Below, piece after piece: positions 35,931-44,695 of a DNA stretch of 64,000 bases. A model generated the notes under the pieces. The model was not told the origin of the DNA. It did no database searches and saw only the letters and a list, made by a program, of their open reading frames with translations. The DNA is taken from the NCBI GenBank assembly GCA_965662735.1, contig CBFIIU010000008.1, forward strand, positions 1 through 64,000, written 5' to 3'. Positions within the stretch are counted from its first letter, which is position 1. Each line of letters begins with the position of its first letter. Both the position numbers and the translations under genes were made by a program. Origin of the DNA: JAYODZ01 sp965662735. GTDB lineage: Bacteria; Pseudomonadota; Alphaproteobacteria; RS24.

Positions 35931-36218
35931 TTAGGCCGATGCGGTTTTCGCACGCACTTCTTTTTTGAGCTTTAAGGCCCGCGCCGACAAGGTCGCGTCG
36001 CCCGCTTTCATCAAAAAGGCGTCGATGCCACCGACATGTTCAACCGACCGCAACGCCGCTGCGCTGACACGCAGGCGCAAAGAGCGACCCAAAGCCTCGC
36101 TGGGCAAGCTGACTTGCTGTAGATTCGGCAAAAAGCGGCGGCGCGTCTTGTTGACAGCGTGGCTCACATTATTTCCGCTCATAACCGCTTTTCCGGTCAA
36201 TTCACATACCCGAGACAT
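35931..36218 (-). CDS. rpmB: 50S ribosomal protein L28
   Basis: The 95-residue protein begins MSRVCELTGKAVMSGNNVSHAVNKTRRRFLPN, the L28 signature (shortened here: MSRVCELTGKAVMSGNNVSH). ATG 36218 is chosen because GGAG is six bases upstream and the family starts here. It has its own strong promoter at 36296-36324. It is convergent with cobT, as in many alphaproteobacteria. Confidence 0.95.
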   Translation of the reverse strand: MSRVCELTGKAVMSGNNVSHAVNKTRRRFLPNLQQVSLPSEALGRSLRLRVSAAALRSVEHVGGIDAFLMKAGDATLSARALKLKKEVRAKTASA

Positions 36219-36295
36219 ACTAATCTCCAACCTCGTTTTGGTTCATGCTCAAAATTGCTTCAGGCCCCGCCACGGCGAAGCCACTTGAAGGCTTG

Positions 36296-36324
36296 CTTAT
36301 ATAAAGGCCTGCCAGTGGCGTCAA
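36296..36324 (-). promoter_or_regulatory. rpmB promoter
   Basis: On the minus strand TTGACG (36319-36324), a 17-base spacer and TATAAG (36296-36301) give a strong sigma-70-type promoter about 78 bases upstream of rpmB. Confidence 0.75.
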
Positions 36325-36372
36325 GAGCCCGTCGGCGAACAGCTGTCGTTTCTCGACAGGCCTAAGCGGCAT

Positions 36373-37641
36373 TTACTGATTGATATAGCCGAACAATACG
36401 CCCCCGACTTTGCGCATCTGGATTTCCTCAGAGCCCTCAGTGATCCGATATCGGCGATGGTGACGGTAAATATGTTCAAATGGCTTATGGCGAGAATATC
36501 CAATACCCCCATGCACTTGCATCGCGCGATCTGCCGCCTCGCAGACCAACCGGTTGGCACGGTAGTTACACATGGAGACTTTGTCAGAGAGCTTTTGCGC
36601 CACTTCAGGCTTGCTCATTTGGTCCATTTGGGCGGCTGTTTTATAGACTAATGTCCGGATCATCTCACATTCGGTATGCAACTCAACAAGCGGAAACTGG
36701 ATCGCCTGATTGGCCGCCAAAGGCTTACCAAAGGGCTTGCGCTGCTTGGCATAGGCTACGCTTTCATCGATGCAATATTGCGCGGCACCAACGCCCGAAG
36801 CGGCCTGACGGATGCGGTTTTCATGCACAAAGTGTTGGGCGAGCATAAGCCCGCCATCAAGCGGCCCAAAAAGAGCATCATGCGGCACCCATACTTGATT
36901 GAGCGAGATCCGCGGATGATCAGTCGGCATATTAAATGTCCACAAATACTCTTCGATTTTGAACCCAGCGCTATCGGTGGGGACCAGAAAACAGCTTATT
37001 CCCTTGGCAGCGCCTCGGTCGCCAGAGGTACGGGCGAAAATCATGTCATAATTGGCCACATGGAGCCCCGTATTCCACATTTTTTCTCCCGTAATCGACC
37101 ACCCATCAACGCCGTCGCGGCGCTCGGGAACAGCTACGGTTTCCATCCAAGTTGCGTCGGACCCATGATCAGGCTCCGTCAAGCCAAAGGCAACGCGATG
37201 CGTGCCCGAAATCATGCCATTAATAAATTCATCTTGCTGCTCGGGTGTCCCAAAATCCCGAAACATCAGGACTTGAGGGAAATTGCCCACAATGGAGCTT
37301 TCATTTTGCAAATCATTATGCAGCCCCAATCCCTTGGCGGCGAGATGCTCGCGAATAATGGCCATGGCCAGATTACTCCCGTCGCGCCCTCCATATTCGC
37401 TCGGCAGCGCAAATCGCAAATGCCCCGCCGCATCGGCACGACGACGCATTTCGCCCAACAGCTCCTCCCACTCCTCGCGCGGCAGCCCCTGATTATCCCA
37501 ATCGGTGCGCGCATGTTCGCGGCGATGATCGAAGAAGCGGATATTGTCATCTTGTTGTTCAAGCGGTTTGATTTCTTTTTCGATAAAAGCGTCCAACTCA
37601 TTGAGATAGACCTTAATTTCGCTCGGAACTTCAAAATCCAT
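36373..37641 (-). CDS. Acyl-CoA dehydrogenase
   Basis: This is a flavin acyl-CoA dehydrogenase of 422 residues with the usual N-terminal helical domain, beta middle domain (VAFGLTEPDHGSDATWMETVA, WNTGLHVANYDMIFARTSG) and C-terminal helical domain (RKPFGKPLAANQAIQF, MQVHGGIGYSR, YRITEGSEEIQ). It oxidises acyl-CoA to enoyl-CoA and passes electrons to EtfAB, whose genes are at 59.9-61.6 kb. The chain specificity cannot be told. Downstream rpmB is on the same strand but has its own promoter. Confidence 0.9.
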   Translation of the reverse strand: MDFEVPSEIKVYLNELDAFIEKEIKPLEQQDDNIRFFDHRREHARTDWDNQGLPREEWEELLGEMRRRADAAGHLRFALPSEYGGRDGSNLAMAIIREHLAAKGLGLHNDLQNESSIVGNFPQVLMFRDFGTPEQQDEFINGMISGTHRVAFGLTEPDHGSDATWMETVAVPERRDGVDGWSITGEKMWNTGLHVANYDMIFARTSGDRGAAKGISCFLVPTDSAGFKIEEYLWTFNMPTDHPRISLNQVWVPHDALFGPLDGGLMLAQHFVHENRIRQAASGVGAAQYCIDESVAYAKQRKPFGKPLAANQAIQFPLVELHTECEMIRTLVYKTAAQMDQMSKPEVAQKLSDKVSMCNYRANRLVCEAADRAMQVHGGIGYSRHKPFEHIYRHHRRYRITEGSEEIQMRKVGGVLFGYINQ

Positions 37642-37785
37642 AACACTTCCTCCCTTACAGCGTTTTGCATTAGATCCAGCTTATCAGACGAGAACACCCC
37701 CTCGATGCGCGGAATGTCACATCTCGCACCATTCCACGGTTTTTGTCCAGCTTGGCCTTCGGCGTTCAAACTCGGCAGGATCCGA

Positions 37786-37905
37786 TCATTTTGACGCCCG
37801 AATTTCACCTAAAAAGGCGATCACCGCCTCGCACTCCGACCGAAACTTTATGAGAAAATGACCGCCACCTACTAGATGTTGTCGTGAACGAAACACGAAG
37901 TCATA
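37786..37905 (-). pseudogene. Remnant of an alpha/beta-hydrolase C-terminus
   Basis: A minus-strand frame open for 39 codons ends at a stop at 37786-37788 and encodes HLVGGGHFLIKFRSECEAVI followed by AFLGEIRASK. This has the look of an alpha/beta-hydrolase C-terminus: the GGHF catalytic-His turn, a helix and a terminal FL. It is cut off upstream by an in-frame TAG at 37906 and there is no start codon with a ribosome binding site. No other frame continues the family upstream. I infer a decayed gene. The rest of 37642-38066 holds nothing I can support, apart from a short AGGCG/CGCCT-TTTT hairpin inside this remnant. Confidence 0.5.
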
Positions 37906-38066
37906 CTATGGTAGTGATTCGTGCATGCTCTGTTCTTAACTTGTTCCTCTGAGTCGCTCGAATCGTTGCGACTCGCCCTACTAGCGCTCGATCCGCATCC
38001 CCAAAATAAGCCGATCGGCCGATAAAGACGCTTGCCTGAACCAGCGATCATTGCGACATTGCCCTC

Positions 38067-40934
38067 ATGCCGCACGACCTCACGCAAATTCGCGCCATAT
38101 TAGGGCCAACCAATACGGGGAAAACCCATATCGCCATGGAGCGCCTGCTCGCGCACCCCTCCGGTATGATCGGCTTCCCCTTACGCCTGTTAGCGCGGGA
38201 AATTTACGACCGGCTGCTCAGGGGCGATTTTGGAAAGGTTCACACAGCGGATATCGCCTTAATCACGGGGGAAGAAAAAATTATCCCTCCCGATCCGCGC
38301 TATTTCATTTGCACCGTAGAAGCCATGCCCGTATCGCGCCCTGTCGATTTCATTGCTGTCGATGAAATTCAACTCGCAACCGATCCCGAGCGCGGCCATG
38401 TGTTTACCGATCGCCTCCTTCATGCCCGCGGCACTTATGAAACCCTATTCTTGGGCGCCGAAACCATGCGCGGGATGATCGCGACCTTACTTCCCGACGT
38501 CCACATTGAAACCCGCAGTCGCTTCTCAGCGCTCCGATGGGCCGATATGAAAAAGCTGTCGCGCTTGCCCCGTCGATCGGCCATTGCCGCCTTTTCGGTC
38601 GAGAATGTTTATGCATTGGCCGAAGTTATTCGCCAACAAAAAGGCGGCGCCGCGGTTGTTATGGGCGCTCTCAGCCCGCGCACGCGCAATGCGCAAGTCG
38701 AGCTCTATCAATCCGGCGCCGTCGATTATTTGGTGGCGACCGATGCAATTGGCATGGGATTGAATATGGATATTGACCATGTGGCGTTTGCGCAAATTCG
38801 CAAATTCGATGGCCGATCGCACCGCCAACTGACCCCAGCCGAACTGGCCCAAATTGCTGGACGGGCCGGGCGGCATACGCGCGATGGTACATTTGGTCTC
38901 ACGGGCGAAGCGGCGCCGCTGGATGAGGAAATAATTGCGCGCATCGAGAATCACGAATTTGAACCCATCAAGTCGCTAATGTGGCGCAATCGTGACCTCG
39001 ATTTCACCTCCATCGACTCGCTCATTATCAGCCTCGAGGCACCTGCGCCGCGCCCTGGCTTGATGCGCGCTCCAGCCTCGGATGATCTGAGTGCGATCGC
39101 GGCCTTGCGTCAAAACCCCGATATTCGTGATCGAACCCAACATCGCGACCTCGTCGCCTTGCTCTGGGACGTCGCGCAAATTCCTGATTTTAGAAAAACG
39201 CTGGGCGGCGATCACGCCGGCCTCATCCATGATATTTTTCTGTTTCTAACCAGCCCAGCTCAGAAAATCGACCCTGATTGGTTGGCCACGCGCATTGATC
39301 GGTGTGACAATGATGAGGGCGACTTAGACACGCTATCCACGCGTCTTGCGCATATCCGCACGTGGAATTATGTGGCGCATAAAACCGAATGGGTCGCCGA
39401 TGGCGCGCATTGGCAAGAGCGTGGACGGCAAGTGGAAGAACGCTTATCCGACGCGCTTCACATTCGCCTCACCAAGCAATTTGTTGATCGAAAATCATCA
39501 TCGTTACTAAAAAAACTCAACGAACAAGAAGATGTTTTAGCGGAAATCGAAGATAATGGTGACCTCACCATCGGCGATGAATATGCTGGCCGCGTCATTG
39601 GCCTCACCTTACAAAGGGACCCGCGCCTCAAAAGCCCGGCTATTGGAATGGCACGACGCGCCGTTGAACAACGCGCCGGCCTCGCCATTCGCGATCGCGC
39701 ACAGCGCGTCAGTGCCGCCGCCGACCCTGAGTTCAATATTGACCATGCGGGCGACATTATTTGGGGAAACGCCGCGCTCGCGCGTCTGCAAATTGAAACA
39801 ACCAACTCGAATTGGATTGGCACAGCTGTATTAATGCCTCACATCCGGCTAAATGCGGATGACATGTTGAACGGTGACTTACGCAAGCAGGTCGAAACCC
39901 GTCTTTTGCAATGGGCTCGTCAATATGCCGAGGGGCGTCTCTCGCCTCTCCAAAATTTACAAAATACGGAGGCGATGACGGGCCAAGCCCGTGGTCTCGC
40001 CTTCAGGCTTTATGAAGCGCAAGGTAGCCTACCCCGGAGCGAAATTAGGGACTTGCTCTCCGATCTCGATCAGCCCACTCGAGGACAATTGCGCAAATGT
40101 GGCGTCCGCTTTGGTGCATTTAATATCTACCTGCCCGATTTATTAAAACCAGTGGCCGCTCAATTCCTCGCCCTATGTGCGAGCCTCGCGCTGGGGCGTG
40201 ATGCGCGCGCCGATCACCATCGGCTACCGCGTCCCGGCCTGACATCTGTGCCGCGCGACCCCGACCTGCCCGACACCCTCTATCGGGCGATTGGGTTTCA
40301 CCCCTTTCGTCACCGCGCCATTCGCTTCGATATGCTGGAGCGTTTGGCCGACCTGATCCGAGCCGCTCGGCAAGCCTCTGGAGCTTTCGCTGTCTCCGAT
40401 GCCATGCTGTCCATTATGGGGTGCGGGCATCGCGACATGGAGCATATTTTGCGTGCTTTAGGCTATGAGCCACAAGAAACGAAGATCCAACACCCCTCTT
40501 CCCCTGCGCCGCAAAGCCAAGAAAATGCTACGCCAATGGAAAGCCTGATCTCTCAGCCTCAAACAGAAACGCCTGAAACAGAAACGCCATCCGCGCAAAT
40601 GCCTGATGCGCCAACGGCGCAGAATGCCGAGCCCGAAACCGTGACGCTGTGGCACCCTCGGCGGAACCGTCCTTCGTATCACCGCGACAAAAAATCGGAA
40701 AAATCGAGAACGCGTCGCCCTAGTCCCAAAAAGCCGGATCAAATGCCAGCCGACGCCAAAGCTCACGGACCTGCGGATAGTTCGAAGATCCGGCCTTCGG
40801 GTAACGGCAAGAAGAAGGCGCGCCCCAACGACCGCCCTCCTGTTCAAAAGCGTCGCCCCGAAAGCCGCCCGATCGACCCCGATAGCCCTTTCGCGGCTCT
40901 TGCCCAACTCAAGCTCGACAAAAAACAGCCGTGA
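38067..40934 (+). CDS. SUV3-like DExH RNA/DNA helicase
   Basis: The 955-residue protein begins with a helicase core close to mitochondrial SUV3. Motif I is GPTNTGKTH (about 13-21), motif II DEIQ in AVDEIQLATDPERGHVFTD, motif V/VI GMGLNMDIDHVAF and QIAGRAGRHTRDG. A long middle region of unknown fold is followed by a disordered, Lys/Arg/Pro-rich tail (about 830-955) that contains a duplicated TETPETETP segment. It probably acts in RNA turnover. There is no ribosome binding site at ATG 38067. It overlaps the S4 protein gene by four bases (GTGA) and heads a plus-strand operon through fdxA. Confidence 0.88.
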   Translation: MPHDLTQIRAILGPTNTGKTHIAMERLLAHPSGMIGFPLRLLAREIYDRLLRGDFGKVHTADIALITGEEKIIPPDPRYFICTVEAMPVSRPVDFIAVDEIQLATDPERGHVFTDRLLHARGTYETLFLGAETMRGMIATLLPDVHIETRSRFSALRWADMKKLSRLPRRSAIAAFSVENVYALAEVIRQQKGGAAVVMGALSPRTRNAQVELYQSGAVDYLVATDAIGMGLNMDIDHVAFAQIRKFDGRSHRQLTPAELAQIAGRAGRHTRDGTFGLTGEAAPLDEEIIARIENHEFEPIKSLMWRNRDLDFTSIDSLIISLEAPAPRPGLMRAPASDDLSAIAALRQNPDIRDRTQHRDLVALLWDVAQIPDFRKTLGGDHAGLIHDIFLFLTSPAQKIDPDWLATRIDRCDNDEGDLDTLSTRLAHIRTWNYVAHKTEWVADGAHWQERGRQVEERLSDALHIRLTKQFVDRKSSSLLKKLNEQEDVLAEIEDNGDLTIGDEYAGRVIGLTLQRDPRLKSPAIGMARRAVEQRAGLAIRDRAQRVSAAADPEFNIDHAGDIIWGNAALARLQIETTNSNWIGTAVLMPHIRLNADDMLNGDLRKQVETRLLQWARQYAEGRLSPLQNLQNTEAMTGQARGLAFRLYEAQGSLPRSEIRDLLSDLDQPTRGQLRKCGVRFGAFNIYLPDLLKPVAAQFLALCASLALGRDARADHHRLPRPGLTSVPRDPDLPDTLYRAIGFHPFRHRAIRFDMLERLADLIRAARQASGAFAVSDAMLSIMGCGHRDMEHILRALGYEPQETKIQHPSSPAPQSQENATPMESLISQPQTETPETETPSAQMPDAPTAQNAEPETVTLWHPRRNRPSYHRDKKSEKSRTRRPSPKKPDQMPADAKAHGPADSSKIRPSGNGKKKARPNDRPPVQKRRPESRPIDPDSPFAALAQLKLDKKQP

Positions 40935-41323
40935 CAACCGACAGCCCCTCTTCCATGCGTGTCGATAAATGGCTGTGGCATGCGCGATTTGTTAAAACAC
41001 GCGGCCTTGCCCAACAATTGATCACTGGCGGAAAACTACGCATTAATGGCGCTAAGAATGACAAAGCCAGCGGCAAATTGCGGGTTGGAGACGAACTTTC
41101 CTTTGTCGCCCATCAGAGGCTCTATGTCATTCGTGTGTGCGGCCTGAGCGCGCGTCGTGGCAGCGCTCCTGAAGCGCAGCAACTTTATGAGCATCTACAC
41201 GAGCCTGAAAACCTCGCGCAGCCCCTATCGGCGCCGCGTCGGGAAAGAGGGCAAGGCCGCCCCAGCAAAAAAGATCGACGTCAATTGGATGCGTTGCGAG
41301 ATCGTGACGATATAATATCTTGA
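40931..41323 (+). CDS. S4-domain RNA-binding protein, Hsp15-like
   Basis: A 130-residue protein with an S4 domain (about 10-65, MRVDKWLWHARFVKTRGLAQ) and a basic tail (RRERGQGRPSKKDRRQLD). Hsp15 rescues stalled 50S subunits carrying peptidyl-tRNA. It starts with GTG overlapping the helicase stop; ATG 40955 is the alternative. Helicase plus S4 protein is a conserved alphaproteobacterial pair. Confidence 0.88.
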   Translation: MTTDSPSSMRVDKWLWHARFVKTRGLAQQLITGGKLRINGAKNDKASGKLRVGDELSFVAHQRLYVIRVCGLSARRGSAPEAQQLYEHLHEPENLAQPLSAPRRERGQGRPSKKDRRQLDALRDRDDIIS

Positions 41324-41355
41324 ATTTTTGATCCAAGCCGCCTATTCAGTTCACC

Positions 41356-41805
41356 ATGCTTTCTCGTTTAAAAACATTTTTACAAGCGCCTGCCGAACAG
41401 CCGATCGGCCCGGATAACACGCATCTAGCGGCCGCGGTTTTGCTGGCCTATGCGGCAATGGTCGATGGCGAGTTTGATGCCAATGAAGCCGATTTACTGC
41501 ACCGCGTCGGGGGAAGTTATTTTGGCCTGAACGATGAAGAAGTCGACGATTTGTTTGACCATGCCCGGGCGGCGGCCGAAGCCTCCACCGATCTTTATCA
41601 TTGGACCAGCAAAATCAATGCCCAGTTTTCAGAGGAGCATAAACGCCAACTGATGGAACTGCTGTGGCGGGTTGTTGATGCGGATGGCACGGTTACCGAT
41701 TATGAAGCGAGCTTATTGCGCCGCATCGCCGGCTTAATATACGTTTCTGACAAAGAGAGCGCGCTGGCGCGGCAACGGGCCCGTGAGGCCTCAGACAACG
41801 ACTAA
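41356..41805 (+). CDS. TerB-family protein
   Basis: The 149-residue all-helical protein carries the TerB/DjlA-N fold signature: LAAAVLLAYAAMVDGEFDANEADLL and LLWRVVDADGTVTDYEASLLRRIAGLI (two acidic metal-binding helices each beginning with a DG turn). Despite the name the family is not a reliable marker of tellurite resistance; a role in stress sensing or metal binding is inferred. It lies 32 bases after the S4 gene and 38 before fdxA. Confidence 0.85.
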   Translation: MLSRLKTFLQAPAEQPIGPDNTHLAAAVLLAYAAMVDGEFDANEADLLHRVGGSYFGLNDEEVDDLFDHARAAAEASTDLYHWTSKINAQFSEEHKRQLMELLWRVVDADGTVTDYEASLLRRIAGLIYVSDKESALARQRAREASDND

Positions 41806-41843
41806 ACAGCTTGTAATATCGACGTTAAGAAGAGAGAATTTTT

Positions 41844-42182
41844 ATGACCTATGTTGTTACGGATGCCTGTATTCGCTGCAAATATACGGACTGCGTTGAA
41901 GTATGCCCCGTCGATTGCTTCTATGAAGGCGAGAATATGCTGGTCATCCACCCAGACGAGTGTATTGATTGCGGCGTCTGCGAGCCGGAATGCCCCGCCG
42001 AGGCGATTAAGGCCGACACGGAGAGCGGGCTTGAAAAATGGATCGAGCTAAACGCCAAATTTGCCGAAAAATGGCCTAACATCACATTGAAGAAAGATGC
42101 CCCTGCCGATGCTGACGCTTTCGTCGGGGTTGACGGAAAATTCGAAGATCATTTCTCAGAAAATCCAGGTGAGGGCGACTAA
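41844..42182 (+). CDS. fdxA: Seven-iron ferredoxin FdxA
   Basis: This 112-residue 3Fe-4S/4Fe-4S ferredoxin starts TYVVTDACIRCKYTDCVEVC and continues PVDCF, with DECIDCGVCEPECP forming the second cluster site. The rest is the helical C-terminal extension typical of the FdxA group. AGAAGAGAG precedes the ATG. It ends the helicase-S4-terB operon and lies upstream of carD, the order usual in alphaproteobacteria. Confidence 0.94.
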   Translation: MTYVVTDACIRCKYTDCVEVCPVDCFYEGENMLVIHPDECIDCGVCEPECPAEAIKADTESGLEKWIELNAKFAEKWPNITLKKDAPADADAFVGVDGKFEDHFSENPGEGD

Positions 42183-42317
42183 GCCCTAGATTTTTAAAAA
42201 CCCTGAAGGTCCAGAGCCCTGAATTTTCTGAACCCGAATTTCCAGAGCCCTGAATTATCGGAAAAAAGGGTCGTCAGAGAGTGTTCAGTGGTGCTTTGAG
42301 GCGCTGAGAACGGTCTT

Positions 42318-42345
42318 ATTGAAAATTCTGAAATAAAATGTATAC
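42318..42345 (+). promoter_or_regulatory. Candidate carD promoter
   Basis: TTGAAA (42318-42323), a 16-base spacer and TATACT (42340-42345) lie about 165 bases before carD. Upstream, TCCAGAGCCCTGAATT occurs twice (42210-42225 and 42241-42256) at a 31-base period. Together these account for most of the 326-base gap between fdxA and carD. Confidence 0.55.
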
Positions 42346-42508
42346 TGGACGTCAGGATCAGGAGACCCCGGCGCTTTTCATCAAATTGCAGTAAAACATC
42401 GTTGTTATGCGTGGCACAAGTTGGCTTCTGCATGGAACGCACCGCGTGGCTCTTATTTTTCGTCGGACAGAGAGCATGACATCTCGCGACGTGTGAGGAT
42501 AAGTTAGA

Positions 42509-43549
42509 ATGGTAAGTAAGAAGCCCACAACAGCCAAAGCAAAATCGGCAAGCGCTAAGCCGACCACAGCTAAATCAACTGCGGCGCAGGACAAGGCGAA
42601 GCCCGCCGCTAAAACAGCAAAAAGTCCAGTAAAAGCAACCGTCAAGGCGAAGCCCGCCGCTAAAACAGCAAAAAGTCCAGCAAAATCAACCGCAAAAGCC
42701 GGAGCAAAAGCAACCGCCAAGGCGAAGCCCGCGGCTAAAACAGCGAAGCCCGCTGCAAAGTCGACCTTAAAAGCTGGAGCAAAAACCGCAGCAAAGTCGG
42801 CCGCAAAAGCGAAACCTAAAGCAGCACCTAAAACGGCGTCCAAGGCACAATCGAAGACGACCCCTCAAAAAACCACCAGACCAGCGCCCGCAAAAAAATC
42901 TGCGTCGACGACGGCAAGCGCGCGCCAAACTTCTGCAAAGGCCTCCGCGAAATCAACTGCGTCCGCCGATCCCAAACCGGCGGCGAAGGCGCCTGCGGCT
43001 CCTATCGTCACTGATAAAAAATCGGCGCATGGCTTTAAAATTGGTGAACATATTGTCTATCCAGCGCATGGCGTTGGCCTCATTCGCGAAATCAGCCTGA
43101 ATGAAGTCGCCGGCATGACGCTTGAGCTTTTTGTGATTGATTTTGATAAAGAAAAAATGGTTTTACGGGTTCCTCTTGAGAAAGCCAAAACCAGTGGTAT
43201 GCGCAAATTGGCTGATAAGGCAATGTTGGAAGCGTCCATCAAGACCCTTAAGGGTCGGGCCCGCGTTAAACGGACGATGTGGAGCCGACGCGCGCAAGAA
43301 TATGAGGCCAAAATTAATTCAGGTGATTTGGTTGCTATTGCCGAGGTCGTCCGCGATCTGTTCCGCAATGAAAACCAACCAGAGCAAAGTTACTCGGAGC
43401 GTCAGCTCTATGAGGCCGCTCTTGAACGGATGGCGCGCGAATATGGCACGATCCAGAAAATCACCGATGATGAGGCCATTGTAGAATTGGAACAAATTCT
43501 AGCCAAAACAACCGGCGGCGCCCCTAAAACGACGTCTGGCTCTGCATAA
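42509..43549 (+). CDS. carD: CarD-family transcription regulator with histone-H1-like N-terminal tail
   Basis: Residues about 175-335 form a CarD domain: the RNA-polymerase-interacting part FKIGEHIVYPAHGVGLI, then the helical DNA-binding part. CarD stabilises the open complex at rRNA and other promoters. The first ~170 residues are unusual: almost wholly Ala, Lys, Pro, Thr and Ser in repeats such as KAKPAAKTAKSPAKSTAK, resembling histone H1 tails. A 38-bp DNA segment repeats within it at a 51-bp interval (from 42592 and 42643). Alphaproteobacterial CarDs are usually about half this length, though some have a basic extension. The ATG at 42509 follows GAGGATAAGTTAGA. Confidence 0.9.
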   Translation: MVSKKPTTAKAKSASAKPTTAKSTAAQDKAKPAAKTAKSPVKATVKAKPAAKTAKSPAKSTAKAGAKATAKAKPAAKTAKPAAKSTLKAGAKTAAKSAAKAKPKAAPKTASKAQSKTTPQKTTRPAPAKKSASTTASARQTSAKASAKSTASADPKPAAKAPAAPIVTDKKSAHGFKIGEHIVYPAHGVGLIREISLNEVAGMTLELFVIDFDKEKMVLRVPLEKAKTSGMRKLADKAMLEASIKTLKGRARVKRTMWSRRAQEYEAKINSGDLVAIAEVVRDLFRNENQPEQSYSERQLYEAALERMAREYGTIQKITDDEAIVELEQILAKTTGGAPKTTSGSA

Positions 43550-43643
43550 ATCTGGTCTTGCGTTCGGCTGACCCCTCCACGGGCACGACCCGGGGGTGTT
43601 TGCGCGCGGAGACAGCTCCATATCCGGGATTTTGGGCCTCTTA

Positions 43644-43751
43644 TTATTAGTCGCCTTATTAGTCGCCTTGTTATTCGCCTTATTAGTCGCCTTGTTATTC
43701 GCCTCATTATCCTCCTTATTATTCGCTTTATTATTCGCTTTATTATTCGCC
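43644..43751. repeat. 12-bp minisatellite, nine copies, between carD and rpoH
   Basis: Nine contiguous 12-base units of the form TTATTAGTCGCC / TTGTTATTCGCC / TTATTATTCGCT fill exactly 108 bp, 55 bases before the rpoH start. Some units are identical. A frame through them would give a hydrophobic ALLFALLVALL peptide, but it has no ribosome binding site. The remaining intergenic DNA (43550-43643, 43752-43806) shows no other feature. Confidence 0.85.
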
Positions 43752-43806
43752 CAGCCGGTGAACCGATCTCCTCAACGCCTCGTAAAACAGGTGTAGGAGA
43801 AATCAG

Positions 43807-44694
43807 ATGGCATCAGTTGAGACAGGAAATTCTGAGAAATCCAGTCGCGATTTTATCAAATTTGCGATGAAAATGCCCTTGCTGGAACGCGATCAGGAGC
43901 TTGAGCTGGCGCGCCTATGGCTTGAAGAGCAAGATGAACGAGCGCTTCACGAGTTAACGCGCGCGCATATGCGGCTGGTCGTGGCCATTGCCGCCAAATA
44001 TCGAAATTATGGCCTCCCCATGTCCGATCTGATTCAAGAGGGAAATATTGGGCTGATGCAAGCCGCTTCGCGTTTTGACATTGAGAGAGGGGTTCGGTTT
44101 TCCACTTATGCCGGGTGGTGGATCCGCGCTTCGGTTCAAGACTTTGTTCTGCGCAATTGGTCGATCGTGCGCACAGGCACGACAGCGGCGCATAAATCTC
44201 TGTTCTTTAATTTACGCCGGTTACGGGCCCGAATTAATGATGGCGGCGTCCATATGAGCGAGCAGGCACGCGACTATGTCACCCGAAATCTCGGTGTGCG
44301 ACGCGAGGATGTCGAGCTGATGGAAGCCCGCTTGTCAGCCGACGATCGGTCTTTGAACGCTCCTGTGGCGGACGAAGAAATGAGCACAGAATGGCAAGAC
44401 TTATTGATTTGCGAACGCGACGGCCCAGATCGCGCCACGGCTCTCAAATTGGACACGCAAAAACACCGCGCCATGTTGGTCGACGCATTAAAGCAGCTCA
44501 CCCATAGAGAACTCAGCATCATTAAATCCAGACGTATCGCTGAAACGCCAGCGACGCTTGAAGAAATTGGTGGGCATATGGGCTTATCCAAAGAGCGTGT
44601 GCGGCAAATTGAGAGCGAGGCTCTTAAAAAGCTGCGGATGATTTTAGTCAATAGCCCGTATACGGAAGCGGTGGCAGCGAGCCTGCACGACTAA
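43807..44694 (+). CDS. rpoH: RNA polymerase sigma-32 factor RpoH
   Basis: The 295-residue sigma factor has region 2 (LIQEGNIGLMQAASRFDIERGVRFSTYAGWWIRASVQDFVLRNW, shown by its core DIERGVRFSTYA), the RpoH box KSLFFNLRRLR that is specific to heat-shock sigmas, and region 4 (LEEIGGHMGLSKERVRQIE). It directs heat-shock and stress genes, probably including clpB. TAGGAG is seven bases before the ATG. Many alphaproteobacteria have two RpoH paralogues, and a copy beside carD may be the RpoH2 type; this is an inference. It ends one base from the convergent M48 gene. Confidence 0.94.
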   Translation: MASVETGNSEKSSRDFIKFAMKMPLLERDQELELARLWLEEQDERALHELTRAHMRLVVAIAAKYRNYGLPMSDLIQEGNIGLMQAASRFDIERGVRFSTYAGWWIRASVQDFVLRNWSIVRTGTTAAHKSLFFNLRRLRARINDGGVHMSEQARDYVTRNLGVRREDVELMEARLSADDRSLNAPVADEEMSTEWQDLLICERDGPDRATALKLDTQKHRAMLVDALKQLTHRELSIIKSRRIAETPATLEEIGGHMGLSKERVRQIESEALKKLRMILVNSPYTEAVAASLHD

Positions 44695-44695
44695 A

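Noticed and set aside
37266..37808. 180-codon minus-strand frame overlapping the acyl-CoA dehydrogenase start
   Set aside because: It is out of frame with the dehydrogenase, has no recognisable protein pattern and mostly mirrors the real gene.
41356..41805. Tellurite-resistance locus
   Set aside because: Only a TerB-fold protein is present inside a housekeeping RNA-related operon; no terC, terD or terZ-type genes.
43596..43796. 66-residue hydrophobic peptide (LLVALLFALL) between carD and rpoH
   Set aside because: It is only a translation of the 12-bp minisatellite, begins with GTG and has no ribosome binding site.
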